DNA from: an uncultured Roseobacter sp.
GTDB taxonomy: Bacteria > Pseudomonadota > Alphaproteobacteria > Rhodobacterales > Rhodobacteraceae
NCBI RefSeq assembly: GCF_947488185.1
Contig: NZ_CANKYM010000005.1
Span: 62,001 to 126,000 of the forward strand
DNA: 64,000 nt
Reading direction: 5' to 3'
Both the position numbers and the translations under genes were made by a program. The stretch's first letter is position 1; each line of letters begins with the position of its first letter. The notes under the pieces were generated by a model. That model saw only the letters and a program-made list of their open reading frames with translations, did no database searches and had not been told where the DNA came from. This document shows positions 7,821-15,774 of the stretch, one piece after another.

Positions 7821-10694
7821 ATGGACAACCCACGGGCCTTTTTAGACGTGAAAACTCCCGCGCAAAGGGCCATTGACCTCCCCGCCATCTGTGGCAAAAG
7901 CTGGCACATGAGCCTTGCCCGCCTTATGACACGTTGCCCTCGCGCTTTTGACCCGGACCGGGGGCGCGAGGCGCTTGACGCCGTCGCGGATATTCCACCT
8001 GATCTGCGGGACCTCATTACGGGGACCGCCGGATCAAGCCCCTATCTGGCCAGCCTGATCGGGAAGGAAGCGGCGTGGTTGCCGGGGGCACTTGCCGCCC
8101 CGGACGATACGTTACGGACCGAAATCACAATCGCACAGGACGCGGGCGCGGATGGGTTGGCGGATGCCTTGCGGCAGGGCAAGCGACGGGTCGCGCTGCT
8201 GACGGCATTGGCGGATTTGAGCGGCGCCTGGCCTTTACACCGGGTGACGGGTGCGTTGACGGATTTTGCAGACGCCGCCTGCCAATCCGCGTTGCGTGCG
8301 GGCCTTGCGGTGCAGATCAAACGTGGCAAGCTGCCGGGCAAGACCGAGGACGATTTGCAGGACGCCGCAGGCATGTGCGTTCTGGCCATGGGTAAGATGG
8401 GGGCAGGGGAGCTCAACTACTCTTCCGACATCGATTTGATCTGCCTCTTTGACGAGACACGGTTCGCGCCATCGGAGTTTCACGATGCCCGCGCCAGTTT
8501 CGTACGTGCCACCCGCGCTATGACCGCCACGCTGAGCGAGATGACCGCGCAGGGCTATGTGTTCCGCACCGATCTGCGCCTGCGCCCTGATCCTGCCGTG
8601 ACGCCTGTCTGCATGGCGATGGAGGCGGCCGAACGCTACTACGAAAGCCTCGGGCGCACGTGGGAGCGCGCAGCCTATATCAAGGCGCGCGTCGCCGCGG
8701 GCGATCAGGTGGCCGGCGGGCGGTTCCTTCAAGAGCTGTCGCCCTTCGTGTGGCGCAGACATCTCGATTTTGCCGCCATCCAGGACGCCCATGACATGCG
8801 TCTCGCCATTCGGGAACACAAGGGCTTGGGCGGTCCGATCACCCTGCCGGGGCATAATATGAAGCTTGGCCGGGGCGGCATTCGAGAAATCGAGTTTTTT
8901 ACCCAAACCCGTCAGCTGATTGCGGGCGGGCGGGACCCCGAACTCCGCCTGCGCGGCACGGTCGAAAGCCTTGCTGCCCTTGCGGAAAAGGACTGGGTGC
9001 CCGCCGATATGGCGCAAACACTTGCGGATAACTACATTGCGCACCGCACCGTGGAGCATCGGCTGCAGATGGTGCAGGACGCGCAGACCCACAGCCTGCC
9101 GCAGAACGGAGACGGCTTTGAGCGCCTGGCCTGCCTGATGGACCGCGACAGCACCGCGCTGCAGACGGAGCTGGCGGAACGGCTGGAAGCGGTACACGAG
9201 ATGACCGAAGGGTTTTTTGCCCCGGCGAAACCCGACACCGCCGCGCCGGGCATTCTGGACGATGACATGCTGTCGCGCTGGCTCGGCTATCCGGCCCTGC
9301 GCAGCGAGCGCAGCCGCGCAATCTTTCAGCGCTTGCGCCCGGATCTGCTGACGCGACTGGCGCAATCCTCTCGGCCCGAGGAGGCGCTGCGGGCCTTTGA
9401 CGGCTTCCTTGCCGGGTTGCCTGCCGGGGTACAGCTCTTTTCCTTGCTCGAAGCGAACCCGCAGCTCACTGATCTTCTGATCGACATCACCGGCACCTCG
9501 CCCGAACTGGCACAATACCTGTCGCAGAATGCGGGTGTCTTCGATGCGGTCATTGGGGGGGATTTCTTTATCGACTGGCCGGGTCAGGCGGGCTTGGAAC
9601 CGCTGCTGCTTCAGCGCCTGAGCGTCGAGGCGGATTACGAGGCGCAACTGGATGCCACCCGGCGCTGGCGCAAGGAATGGCATTTCCGGATCGGTGTGCA
9701 TCTGTTGCGCGGGCTGATCGATGCGGATGTGGCGGGCCGTCAATATGCCGATCTGGCGCGGGCGGTTCTGGCGGTCCTGTGGCCGCTGGTGATCGCGCAG
9801 TTTGCCAAACGGCACGGGCCACCGCCCGGTCGCGGGGCCGTGGTGCTGGGCATGGGGTCGCTAGGCGCCGGGCGGCTCAACGCCGGGTCCGATCTGGACC
9901 TGATCGTGATCTATGACCCGCTGGGCAGCGATATGTCCGACGGGCAGAAGCCGCTGTCGACCAGACCCTATTACGCGCGTCTGACGCAGGCATTGATCAC
10001 CGCGCTGACGGCACCGATGGCGCAGGGGCGGCTCTTCGAGGTGGACATGCGCCTGCGGCCCTCGGGTAATCAGGGGCCGGTGGCCACCAGCTGGGCCTCC
10101 TTTCAGAGCTATCAGCAGGAGCAGGCCTGGGTCTGGGAGCATCTGGCGCTGACCCGCGCCCGGGTGGTGGCGGGGCCGGATGATCTGGCCGAAGATGTGG
10201 AGCAGTTTCGCCAGCAATTGCTGCAGGCCCCGCGCGACGCCACCGAGACGCTCGCGGAGGTGGCCGAGATGCGCGACCGCATCCGCGCGGCCAAAAGCCC
10301 GGCCAGCCTGTGGGACGCCAAGATCGGCCCGGGCCGGGTGCAGGAAATCGAATTGATTGCACAGACCGGCGCCTTGCTGCAGGGCGATGTGAGCGGTCAG
10401 ACTGAGGCGGGCCTGCAGGCCGCTGTCGCTTCGGGGGTGTTGGATGACGCTTCGGGGCGGGACCTCTCCGCGCTCTACGCCTTTTATTCCCGTGTGTATC
10501 AGGTCACGCGCCTGCTGTCGGATCAGCCGCTGGATGCGGAGACGTTGGGCCCGGCGGGGCAGGCGTTTTTGTTGCGCGCCTTGGAGGAGGATACGATGAC
10601 TGACCTGCAGGACCGGCTTGTCGAGAGCTACGCCCGCTCCGCCGCTCTCCTTGATGCCGCGCTCTGCGCGCCCGATGTGGCGGCGGCACCATGA
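7821..10694 (+). CDS. glnE: Bifunctional glutamine synthetase adenylyltransferase / deadenylase
   Basis: This 957-residue enzyme adenylylates glutamine synthetase (inactivating it) and removes the AMP again, under PII control. Both nucleotidyltransferase halves are intact. The N-terminal adenylyl-removing domain has GAGELNYSSDIDLICLFD near residues 194-211, and the C-terminal adenylyltransferase domain has GAGRLNAGSDLDLIVIYD near 681-698, each with the D-x-D metal site. The intervening helical region and the LGRGGIREIEF and GPGRVQEIELIAQ motifs after each domain are also present. Length is close to the E. coli enzyme. The next small gene overlaps its stop by 4 bases. Confidence 0.97.
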   Translation: MDNPRAFLDVKTPAQRAIDLPAICGKSWHMSLARLMTRCPRAFDPDRGREALDAVADIPPDLRDLITGTAGSSPYLASLIGKEAAWLPGALAAPDDTLRTEITIAQDAGADGLADALRQGKRRVALLTALADLSGAWPLHRVTGALTDFADAACQSALRAGLAVQIKRGKLPGKTEDDLQDAAGMCVLAMGKMGAGELNYSSDIDLICLFDETRFAPSEFHDARASFVRATRAMTATLSEMTAQGYVFRTDLRLRPDPAVTPVCMAMEAAERYYESLGRTWERAAYIKARVAAGDQVAGGRFLQELSPFVWRRHLDFAAIQDAHDMRLAIREHKGLGGPITLPGHNMKLGRGGIREIEFFTQTRQLIAGGRDPELRLRGTVESLAALAEKDWVPADMAQTLADNYIAHRTVEHRLQMVQDAQTHSLPQNGDGFERLACLMDRDSTALQTELAERLEAVHEMTEGFFAPAKPDTAAPGILDDDMLSRWLGYPALRSERSRAIFQRLRPDLLTRLAQSSRPEEALRAFDGFLAGLPAGVQLFSLLEANPQLTDLLIDITGTSPELAQYLSQNAGVFDAVIGGDFFIDWPGQAGLEPLLLQRLSVEADYEAQLDATRRWRKEWHFRIGVHLLRGLIDADVAGRQYADLARAVLAVLWPLVIAQFAKRHGPPPGRGAVVLGMGSLGAGRLNAGSDLDLIVIYDPLGSDMSDGQKPLSTRPYYARLTQALITALTAPMAQGRLFEVDMRLRPSGNQGPVATSWASFQSYQQEQAWVWEHLALTRARVVAGPDDLAEDVEQFRQQLLQAPRDATETLAEVAEMRDRIRAAKSPASLWDAKIGPGRVQEIELIAQTGALLQGDVSGQTEAGLQAAVASGVLDDASGRDLSALYAFYSRVYQVTRLLSDQPLDAETLGPAGQAFLLRALEEDTMTDLQDRLVESYARSAALLDAALCAPDVAAAP

Positions 10695-10960
10695 AGGGCG
10701 ACGAGAACGATCCCAAAGGGCTGATCTTTGAGGCCTACCGCATCGAGGGGATTACCGATGCCGAGTGCCGGACCATTTTCCTCGACTGGGCGCTCAGCCT
10801 GCCGCCGGAGCGCGAAACGGCACAGGCGCTTCAATTGCTGGTCACGCAATACGGGGCGCTGCATGCCGACCATCCGATGACCGGTGTCATGACCGAAGGT
10901 CTGTCGGGCATGGCCACCCCGAAAAGACGTGGCGGCTGGCGATCGCGCCCGAGAAACTAA
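10691..10960 (+). CDS. Conserved small protein downstream of glnE
   Basis: This 89-residue protein overlaps the glnE stop by 4 bases (ATGA arrangement), which indicates translational coupling. It has no signal peptide and no membrane segment. The sequence is acidic in the middle (ITDAECRTIFLDWALSLPP) with a basic C-terminus (TPKRRGGWRSRPRN). I recognise no domain; the predicted helix AECRTIFLDWALSLPPE and the helical ERETAQALQLLVTQYGAL suggest a small helical fold. Position behind glnE suggests it is conserved by linkage, but nothing in it shows a nitrogen-related role. Confidence 0.7.
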   Translation: MKGDENDPKGLIFEAYRIEGITDAECRTIFLDWALSLPPERETAQALQLLVTQYGALHADHPMTGVMTEGLSGMATPKRRGGWRSRPRN

Positions 10961-10977
10961 CCGTTTTCAGCGAATTC

Positions 10978-11002
10978 GGAACAGTTTTAGCTAAAATTCG
11001 TC
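10978..11002 (+). promoter_or_regulatory. Possible GGAAC-type (stress sigma) promoter before DUF6778 gene
   Basis: GGAAC at 10978 is followed after 16 bases by CGTC, resembling the alphaproteobacterial EcfG pattern GGAAC-N16-CGTT with one mismatch. A 12-bp perfect palindrome (TTTTAGCTAAAA, 10985-10996) lies inside the spacer. This is a weak pattern match only. Confidence 0.25.
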
Positions 11003-11083
11003 ACAATTCAGCCTCAGTCGGTGGGTATCTACGCCTTCGAAGTACACAGGCGTGCAGAATGTCGCCCTTAGTGGAGACACGAT

Positions 11084-11764
11084 ATGAAACCGATGAAACT
11101 GATTACAGCACTGGGCTTTGCCGCGCTGATAGCGGGCTGCGCGACGACAGATACCGCCAGCCGGAACGCCCCGTTCAACACGCCGGGCGCAACGAATGCA
11201 CCTACGACGCAAGCCCTTGTGGATACAGGCGTTTTTGAGGTTGCAGAACCCTCTTGGAATATCCAGCGCGTGAACGTGATCGTGCCGGAGACACTGGTGG
11301 TCTCGGAGGCCAACAGCTACTACCCATCCGGCGACATCGTATGGCGCGGTGATCCCGCCGGGGATCGCCATGCACAGGTCAAAGCCATCTTTGAGAACGC
11401 CATGGCGCGGGGCACCGATGACATGGACAAGGGGCAATCTGTTATTCTCGATGTGCAGGTGTTCCGCTTTCACGCCCTGACCGAAAAGACCCGTTATACT
11501 ATTGGTGGCGTGCATTCGATTACCTTCGGCGTGAGCCTGCGCGATGCAGAAACAGGCGCACTCCTTGGGGAACGCCGTGTGGTCAAAGCTGACCTGAAAG
11601 GGTTCGGTGGCCAGCAAGCCATTGACGCAGAGCGTCAGGGGCTGACCCAGAAGGTGCGGATCACCGATCACCTTGCCAAGGTTATCCAGGCCGAGCTTGC
11701 CAGTGCCGAGGGCTACACCAATCAGCGGCTGGGTCTGGTTCAGGCGATCAACAACACATTCTGA
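11084..11764 (+). CDS. DUF6778 family lipoprotein
   Basis: This 226-residue predicted lipoprotein has a short basic N-terminus, a hydrophobic stretch and a lipobox LIAGC with Cys19 as the lipidation site. The mature part resembles the Rhodobacterales DUF6778 family, which has no known function. It contains a compact mixed alpha/beta pattern (NVIVPETLVVSEANSYYP; VILDVQVFRFHALTEKTRY; ITFGVSLRDAETGALLGE). The start at ATG 11084 follows GGAGAC. The gene ends 39 bases before the methyltransferase start. It has its own upstream region, with a possible GGAAC-type promoter element at 10978. Confidence 0.82.
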   Translation: MKPMKLITALGFAALIAGCATTDTASRNAPFNTPGATNAPTTQALVDTGVFEVAEPSWNIQRVNVIVPETLVVSEANSYYPSGDIVWRGDPAGDRHAQVKAIFENAMARGTDDMDKGQSVILDVQVFRFHALTEKTRYTIGGVHSITFGVSLRDAETGALLGERRVVKADLKGFGGQQAIDAERQGLTQKVRITDHLAKVIQAELASAEGYTNQRLGLVQAINNTF

Positions 11765-11795
11765 TCTTTCACCCGACCGTGGAAGGGATTAGAGG

Positions 11796-11821
11796 AGGGC
11801 GCTATGACAGCGCCCTTTTCT
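11796..11821 (+). terminator. Terminator-like hairpin enclosing the methyltransferase start codon
   Basis: An 8-bp perfect stem, AGGGCGCT (11796-11803) with AGCGCCCT (11809-11816), has the five-base loop ATGAC, so the start codon ATG (11804) is in the loop. The AGGAGG Shine-Dalgarno partly lies in the 5' arm. The 3' arm runs into TTTTCT. It can be read as a terminator for the lipoprotein gene or as a translational control element for the methyltransferase. Confidence 0.6.
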
Positions 11822-13027
11822 GCATCCGATGCACCCGTTACCGATTTACCCGTCGTCCGGCTGCGGCCCAAGGCCAATGCCCGGGCGATCCGCCATGGCT
11901 TTCCGTGGGTCTATGCCAATGAGTTGGTGACCGACCGCCGCACCAAAGCCTTGGCGTCCGGCACACTGGCCCAATTGCAGGATGATGCGCGCAATCCCAT
12001 GGGGATCGTCGGGGTCAATCCGGCCTCCAAGATCATCGCGCGGGTGCTGGACCGGGACCCGGGCGCGCAGATTGACCAGAGCTGGTTCGAGGCGCGGCTG
12101 GCGCGTGCGCTGGCTCTGCGGACGCGCCTTTTTGAGGCACCGTTCTACCGGCTGGTGCATGCCGAGGCGGACGGCCTGCCGGGGGTGATCATCGACCGGT
12201 TTGGCGACACCTGTGTCGTGCAGCCCAATGCCGCCTGGGCGGAGGCTCTCTTGACGCCCCTGGTCGCGGCCCTGCAATCGGTGACCGGCGTGCAGACCGT
12301 GCTGAAAAACGCCTCTGGCCGGACGCGGGGGCTGGAGGGGCTGGATGATGCAAGCGCCGTTCTCGCAGGTACCGCGCCGGATGCGCCAGTACCGGTGCCG
12401 ATGAATGGCGCGACCTATATGGCCGACCTGACCGGCGGGCAGAAGACCGGGTTGTTCTACGATCAACGGCCCAACCACGCTTTTGCCGCGTCATTGGCGC
12501 GTGGCGCGCGGGTGCTGGATGTCTTTAGCCATGTGGGCGGGTTTTCCCTTGCTGCATTGGCAAGTGGGGCGGAGCGGGCCTTGGCCGTGGACGGCGCGCA
12601 ACCCGCGCTGGATCTGGCGCAGGCCGGTGCGGAGGCGATGGGGGTTGAAAACCGATTTGCCACGCGGCGCGGCGATGCGTTCGAGGTATTGAGCGCCCTG
12701 CGCGAGGAGGGCGCGGAATTTGATGTGGTGATTTGTGACCCGCCTGCCTTTGCGCCTGCGCGCCCGGCGTTGGACGCCGGGTTGCGCGCCTATGAGCGTG
12801 TTGCGCGGCTGGCGGCTGGTTTGGTGGCTGAAAACGGTATTTTGGGCCTCTGTTCCTGCTCCCATGCGGCCGATCTTGCTGCCTTTCGCGGGGCCAGCGT
12901 GCGCGGTATTGGTCGGGCAGGGCGGCGTGCTGCGCTGATCCACACCGGGTTCGCAGGGCCGGATCATCCGCAACTGCCGCAGCTGGCGGAAAGCGGCTAT
13001 CTCAAGTCCCTGTTCTTTCGGTTGTAA
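11804..13027 (+). CDS. Class I SAM-dependent 23S rRNA methyltransferase-like (RSP_2647 family, RlmI-related)
   Basis: This 407-residue protein has an N-terminal PUA-like RNA-binding region (LRPKANARAIRHGFPWVYANEL) and a C-terminal Rossmann methyltransferase domain. Motif I is at about residues 237-247 (LDVFSHVGGFSLAAL), motif IV is VVICDPPAFAP near 307, and the later GLCSCSHAAD segment carries the cysteine pattern found in RlmI-type 5-methylcytosine enzymes. The target is therefore probably a cytosine in 23S rRNA, but the exact base is inference. No other ATG, GTG or TTG is available near the start, so ATG 11804 is used even though it lies in a hairpin loop. The PIN gene begins 3 bases after the stop. 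Confidence 0.87.
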   Translation: MTAPFSASDAPVTDLPVVRLRPKANARAIRHGFPWVYANELVTDRRTKALASGTLAQLQDDARNPMGIVGVNPASKIIARVLDRDPGAQIDQSWFEARLARALALRTRLFEAPFYRLVHAEADGLPGVIIDRFGDTCVVQPNAAWAEALLTPLVAALQSVTGVQTVLKNASGRTRGLEGLDDASAVLAGTAPDAPVPVPMNGATYMADLTGGQKTGLFYDQRPNHAFAASLARGARVLDVFSHVGGFSLAALASGAERALAVDGAQPALDLAQAGAEAMGVENRFATRRGDAFEVLSALREEGAEFDVVICDPPAFAPARPALDAGLRAYERVARLAAGLVAENGILGLCSCSHAADLAAFRGASVRGIGRAGRRAALIHTGFAGPDHPQLPQLAESGYLKSLFFRL

Positions 13028-13030
13028 TCC

Positions 13031-13579
13031 ATGAAAATCACCATCGACGCCTGCGTTCTCTATCCCACGGTGATGCGGGAGATGGTGCTGGGCGTTGCCG
13101 CGACCGGCGCGTTTGAGCCCGTGTGGTCACCCCGCATTCTGGAGGAATGGGCGCGCGCCGCGATCAAGCTTGGCCCGCTGGGAGAGACGCAGGCGCGCAG
13201 TGAAATCGCGCTGTTGCGGTCGGCCTGGTCGGATGCCGAAGCACCTGCCGTGCCGCAGATCGAGAACCGTCTGTGGTTGCCGGATGAAAACGATATCCAC
13301 GTGCTCGCCACAGCGGTTTCAACATCAAGTGATGCAATCATGACACTGAATGCAGAGGATTTTCCAAAGGGCGCGCTGGCGGAAGAAGGCCTGTCGCGGC
13401 TGGCACCGGATGAGTTCCTATACGCGCAGTTGTGCCAGAGACCGGATGCCGTGCGTGCAGTGGCGGACAGGGTTTTAGGCGAGGCGCGACGTCTTTCCGG
13501 TCAGCCCTGGGAGATGCGTGCGCTCCTGAAAAAGGCCCGGTTGCCGCGTGTCGCAAAAGCTTTGACGCAGTCCGGCTGA
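13031..13579 (+). CDS. PIN-domain protein (RSP_2648 family)
   Basis: This 182-residue protein has an N-terminal PIN-like ribonuclease fold. Candidate metal-binding acids are D6 (ITIDACVLYP), E38/E39, D85/D88 (LPDENDIHVLATA) and D101/D110 (SSDAIMTLNAEDFP). It lies 3 bases behind the rRNA methyltransferase and is presumably co-transcribed with it. I see no partner antitoxin gene beside it, so it is unlikely to be a standard VapC toxin. The pairing with an RNA methyltransferase suggests a role in RNA processing, which is inference. It ends 3 bases before the convergent M48 peptidase stop. Confidence 0.8.
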   Translation: MKITIDACVLYPTVMREMVLGVAATGAFEPVWSPRILEEWARAAIKLGPLGETQARSEIALLRSAWSDAEAPAVPQIENRLWLPDENDIHVLATAVSTSSDAIMTLNAEDFPKGALAEEGLSRLAPDEFLYAQLCQRPDAVRAVADRVLGEARRLSGQPWEMRALLKKARLPRVAKALTQSG

Positions 13580-13582
13580 GGC

Positions 13583-14272
13583 CTACTCCGTCACGGCCCA
13601 TTTCGCTTCGAGCGCTTTCAGGGCGGCCACCCGATCCTGGGTTTTGGGATGACTCATCAGCCAGGCGGGCACGGCGCCGCCGTTCTGTTGTGTCAGCTTG
13701 TCCAGTTTTTCAAACAGGCTGATCTGCGGGGCCAGGCCGATACCTGCCTTGGTCAGCAGTGCCGCTGCGTAGGCATCGGCCTCATATTCATCCGAGCGGG
13801 ACAGCCGTGCGGCCAGCAGGGTGGTCAGCATGCCCGCCAGCCAGACCCCGATCCCCGGGATGAACCGGCCCAAGACAATGGCGAGGGCCGTGCGCAGGGC
13901 ATTCTGGCCGGAGAAATCGATCATCCGCCGCCGCGAATGGCCCAGGGCAACATGGCCCATTTCATGGGCGATCACGCTGGCGATTTCCGTGTCGCTGACC
14001 TCGCCGGTGCGGAATTTGTTGTAAAAGCCGCGGGTGATGAAAATGCGCCCATCTGGTGCGGCCAGCCCGTTGACCGGGTCGATCTCGTAGATGTGCACGC
14101 GGATGCGCGGCAGGTCCAGTGCAGCGGCCATCCGGTCCATCAGGGCCTTGAGTTTGGCGTCCGCCAGTTCGGTGGAGCGTGCGTCCAACTGCTTGGCCGT
14201 GCGCCACGCGGAAAAATGGTACATCGCAAGGCCATAGAGAATGGCGAGCAGGATGGGCATGAATTTGATCAT
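13583..14272 (-). CDS. M48 family metallopeptidase
   Basis: This 229-residue membrane-associated zinc peptidase starts at MIKFMPILLAILYG, an N-terminal hydrophobic anchor; the open frame extends further upstream but into a repeat element and the VWA gene. The active site HEMGH is at residues 103-107, with the third zinc ligand E162 in SRSDEYEAD. A hydrophobic stretch (FIPGIGVWLAGMLTTLLAA) lies between them. The overall pattern fits the HtpX/BepA/Oma1-like group that degrades or refolds membrane or outer-membrane proteins. It lies behind the VWA gene on the same strand, with an interspersed repeat in the 89-base gap. Confidence 0.88.
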   Translation of the reverse strand: MIKFMPILLAILYGLAMYHFSAWRTAKQLDARSTELADAKLKALMDRMAAALDLPRIRVHIYEIDPVNGLAAPDGRIFITRGFYNKFRTGEVSDTEIASVIAHEMGHVALGHSRRRMIDFSGQNALRTALAIVLGRFIPGIGVWLAGMLTTLLAARLSRSDEYEADAYAAALLTKAGIGLAPQISLFEKLDKLTQQNGGAVPAWLMSHPKTQDRVAALKALEAKWAVTE

Positions 14273-14315
14273 GGGGGGAATATGGGGCCGGGGAGCGCCG
14301 GCGGCAAGTTCGGGA

Positions 14316-14348
14316 GCCTCCGGCGGGGATATTTTAGGCCAGAAGAAG
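14316..14348 (+). repeat. Interspersed intergenic element, copy 1
   Basis: GCCTCCGGCGGGG is followed by GATATTTTAGGCCAGAAGAAG. A related element occurs on the opposite strand at 49296-49346; over a 25-base core they differ at 4 positions by eye. It lies between the VWA stop and the M48 start. It resembles a short repeat that I recall as frequent in Rhodobacteraceae intergenic regions. Confidence 0.5.
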
Positions 14349-14361
14349 CGGGTGTTGTCGA

Positions 14362-15549
14362 TCAGCGGCCCAGCAGTTTCATGCCGCGTTCGATGCCGGA
14401 GAGGGTCATGGGGACCATGGCATCTGGCCCCAGCAAGTCCTGGATCATGGCGATGGACTGGGTATAGCGCCAGTATTTCTCGGGGACCGGGTTGATCCAG
14501 AGGGTCGCGGGCCATTGGTCGCGAAAGCGGGTCAGCCAGGTGGCACCGCTCTCTTCGTTCCAATGCTCGGATGCGCCACCGGGGTAGGCGATTTCATAGG
14601 GTGACATGGAGGCATCGCCCACGAAGATGCATTTGTAGTCCGGTCCGAAAGTGCGCAGCACCTCATGCGTGGGGATTTGCGCGTCCCAGCGGCGGCGGTT
14701 GTCGCGCCAGAGCCCTTCATAGACGCAATTGTGGAAGTAGTAGTGTTCCATGTGTTTGAATTCGACGCGGGCGGCGGAGAACAGTTCTTCCACCACTTTC
14801 ACGTGGGCGTCCATGGAGCCGCCTACGTCGAGAAACAGCAGCACCTTGACCGCATTGCGCCGCTCGGGTCGGGTTTTCACATCGAGATAGCCGTGTTCCG
14901 CCGTGGCGCGGATGGTGCCCCCCAGATCAAGCTCTTCGTTTGCGCCGTCACGGGCCCAGCGGCGCAGCCGTTTCAGCGCGACCTTGATGTTGCGGGTGCC
15001 CAGTTCGACCGTGTCGTCGAGGTTCTTGAATTCGCGTTTGTCCCAGACCTTGGTGGCGCGCTGATGACGGGAGCGGTCCTGGCCGATGCGCACGCCTTCG
15101 GGGTTGTAGCCATAGGCGCCGAAGGGCGAGGTGCCGGCAGTGCCGATCCATTTGTTGCCGCCCTGGTGCCGCCCTTGCTGTTCTTCGAGGCGTTTTTTCA
15201 GCGTTTCCATGAGCTTGTCGAAACCGCCCAGAGCGTCAATCTCGGCCTTTTCCTCCGCTGTCAGGTGCTTTTCAGCCATTTTTTTAAGCCAGTCGGCGGG
15301 GATGTCCATGGCCTCCATCACCTCCTGCACCGAGATGTTTTCCAACCCGGAGAAGGCCGCTGCAAAGGCGCGATCGAACTTGTCGATGTTGCGTTCGTCC
15401 TTCACCAGTGTGACGCGGGCCAGATAGTAAAACGCCTCGATATCATAGGTTGCCAGCCCGGCCTGCATGGCTTCGAGAAAGGACAGATATTCCCGCAGTG
15501 AGACGGGAACGGCATTCTTGCGCAGGGCATCGAAGAAGGGCAGGAACAT
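14362..15549 (-). CDS. CoxE-type VWA-domain protein
   Basis: This 395-residue cytoplasmic protein belongs to the CoxE-like von Willebrand factor A group that works with MoxR AAA ATPases in assembling or activating target complexes. The N-terminal half is helical and charged (residues 50-130). The VWA domain starts near residue 234 with LLFLDVGGSMDAH. The metal-site motif reads D241-x-G-x-S245 instead of the usual D-x-S-x-S. The C-terminal part includes CIFVGDASMSPYEI and ATLWINPVPEKYW. The MoxR partner is probably the ATPase at 17700-18539, same strand. It starts 9 bases after the small membrane protein gene. Confidence 0.87.
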   Translation of the reverse strand: MFLPFFDALRKNAVPVSLREYLSFLEAMQAGLATYDIEAFYYLARVTLVKDERNIDKFDRAFAAAFSGLENISVQEVMEAMDIPADWLKKMAEKHLTAEEKAEIDALGGFDKLMETLKKRLEEQQGRHQGGNKWIGTAGTSPFGAYGYNPEGVRIGQDRSRHQRATKVWDKREFKNLDDTVELGTRNIKVALKRLRRWARDGANEELDLGGTIRATAEHGYLDVKTRPERRNAVKVLLFLDVGGSMDAHVKVVEELFSAARVEFKHMEHYYFHNCVYEGLWRDNRRRWDAQIPTHEVLRTFGPDYKCIFVGDASMSPYEIAYPGGASEHWNEESGATWLTRFRDQWPATLWINPVPEKYWRYTQSIAMIQDLLGPDAMVPMTLSGIERGMKLLGR

Positions 15550-15558
15550 GGAACGAGG

Positions 15559-15726
15559 TTATACCAGCAGGCGGTCAACCACCACCGTCAGGACCATGCC
15601 GACAATCATGAAGGCCATCGCATAACCGGCTGCGTATTGCGCGATATCCTTGCGGTTGCCCTTACGGCGCGCAGCGGTGATGCCGCCGATGATGGCGCCC
15701 AGAATGGCAGCTGCGATTACGATCAT
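15559..15726 (-). CDS. Small membrane protein, 55 residues
   Basis: A 55-codon ORF reads MIVIAAAILGAIIGGITAAR, RKGNRKDIAQYAAGYAMAFM, IVGMVLTVVVDRLLV. Two hydrophobic helices (about residues 1-18 and 33-51) flank a basic loop, so it is probably a hairpin-type inner-membrane protein. It starts 48 bases after the DUF2927 stop and ends 9 bases before the VWA start, which places it inside the leftward operon. The tight spacing and clear helix-loop-helix pattern support a real gene. The function is unknown; position suggests a membrane partner of the MoxR/VWA system. Confidence 0.75.
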   Translation of the reverse strand: MIVIAAAILGAIIGGITAARRKGNRKDIAQYAAGYAMAFMIVGMVLTVVVDRLLV

Positions 15727-15774
15727 GCGGTCCCTCGTTCTTCTTCACGCGCCCCGCTCTCAAAGAAGCAAAGA

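Noticed and set aside
8235..9815. 526-codon minus-strand frame under glnE
   Set aside because: Antisense to conserved glnE motifs and of low-complexity Arg/Gln/His composition.
13031..13579. VapC toxin of a toxin-antitoxin pair
   Set aside because: No antitoxin gene is adjacent; the gene is coupled to an RNA methyltransferase.
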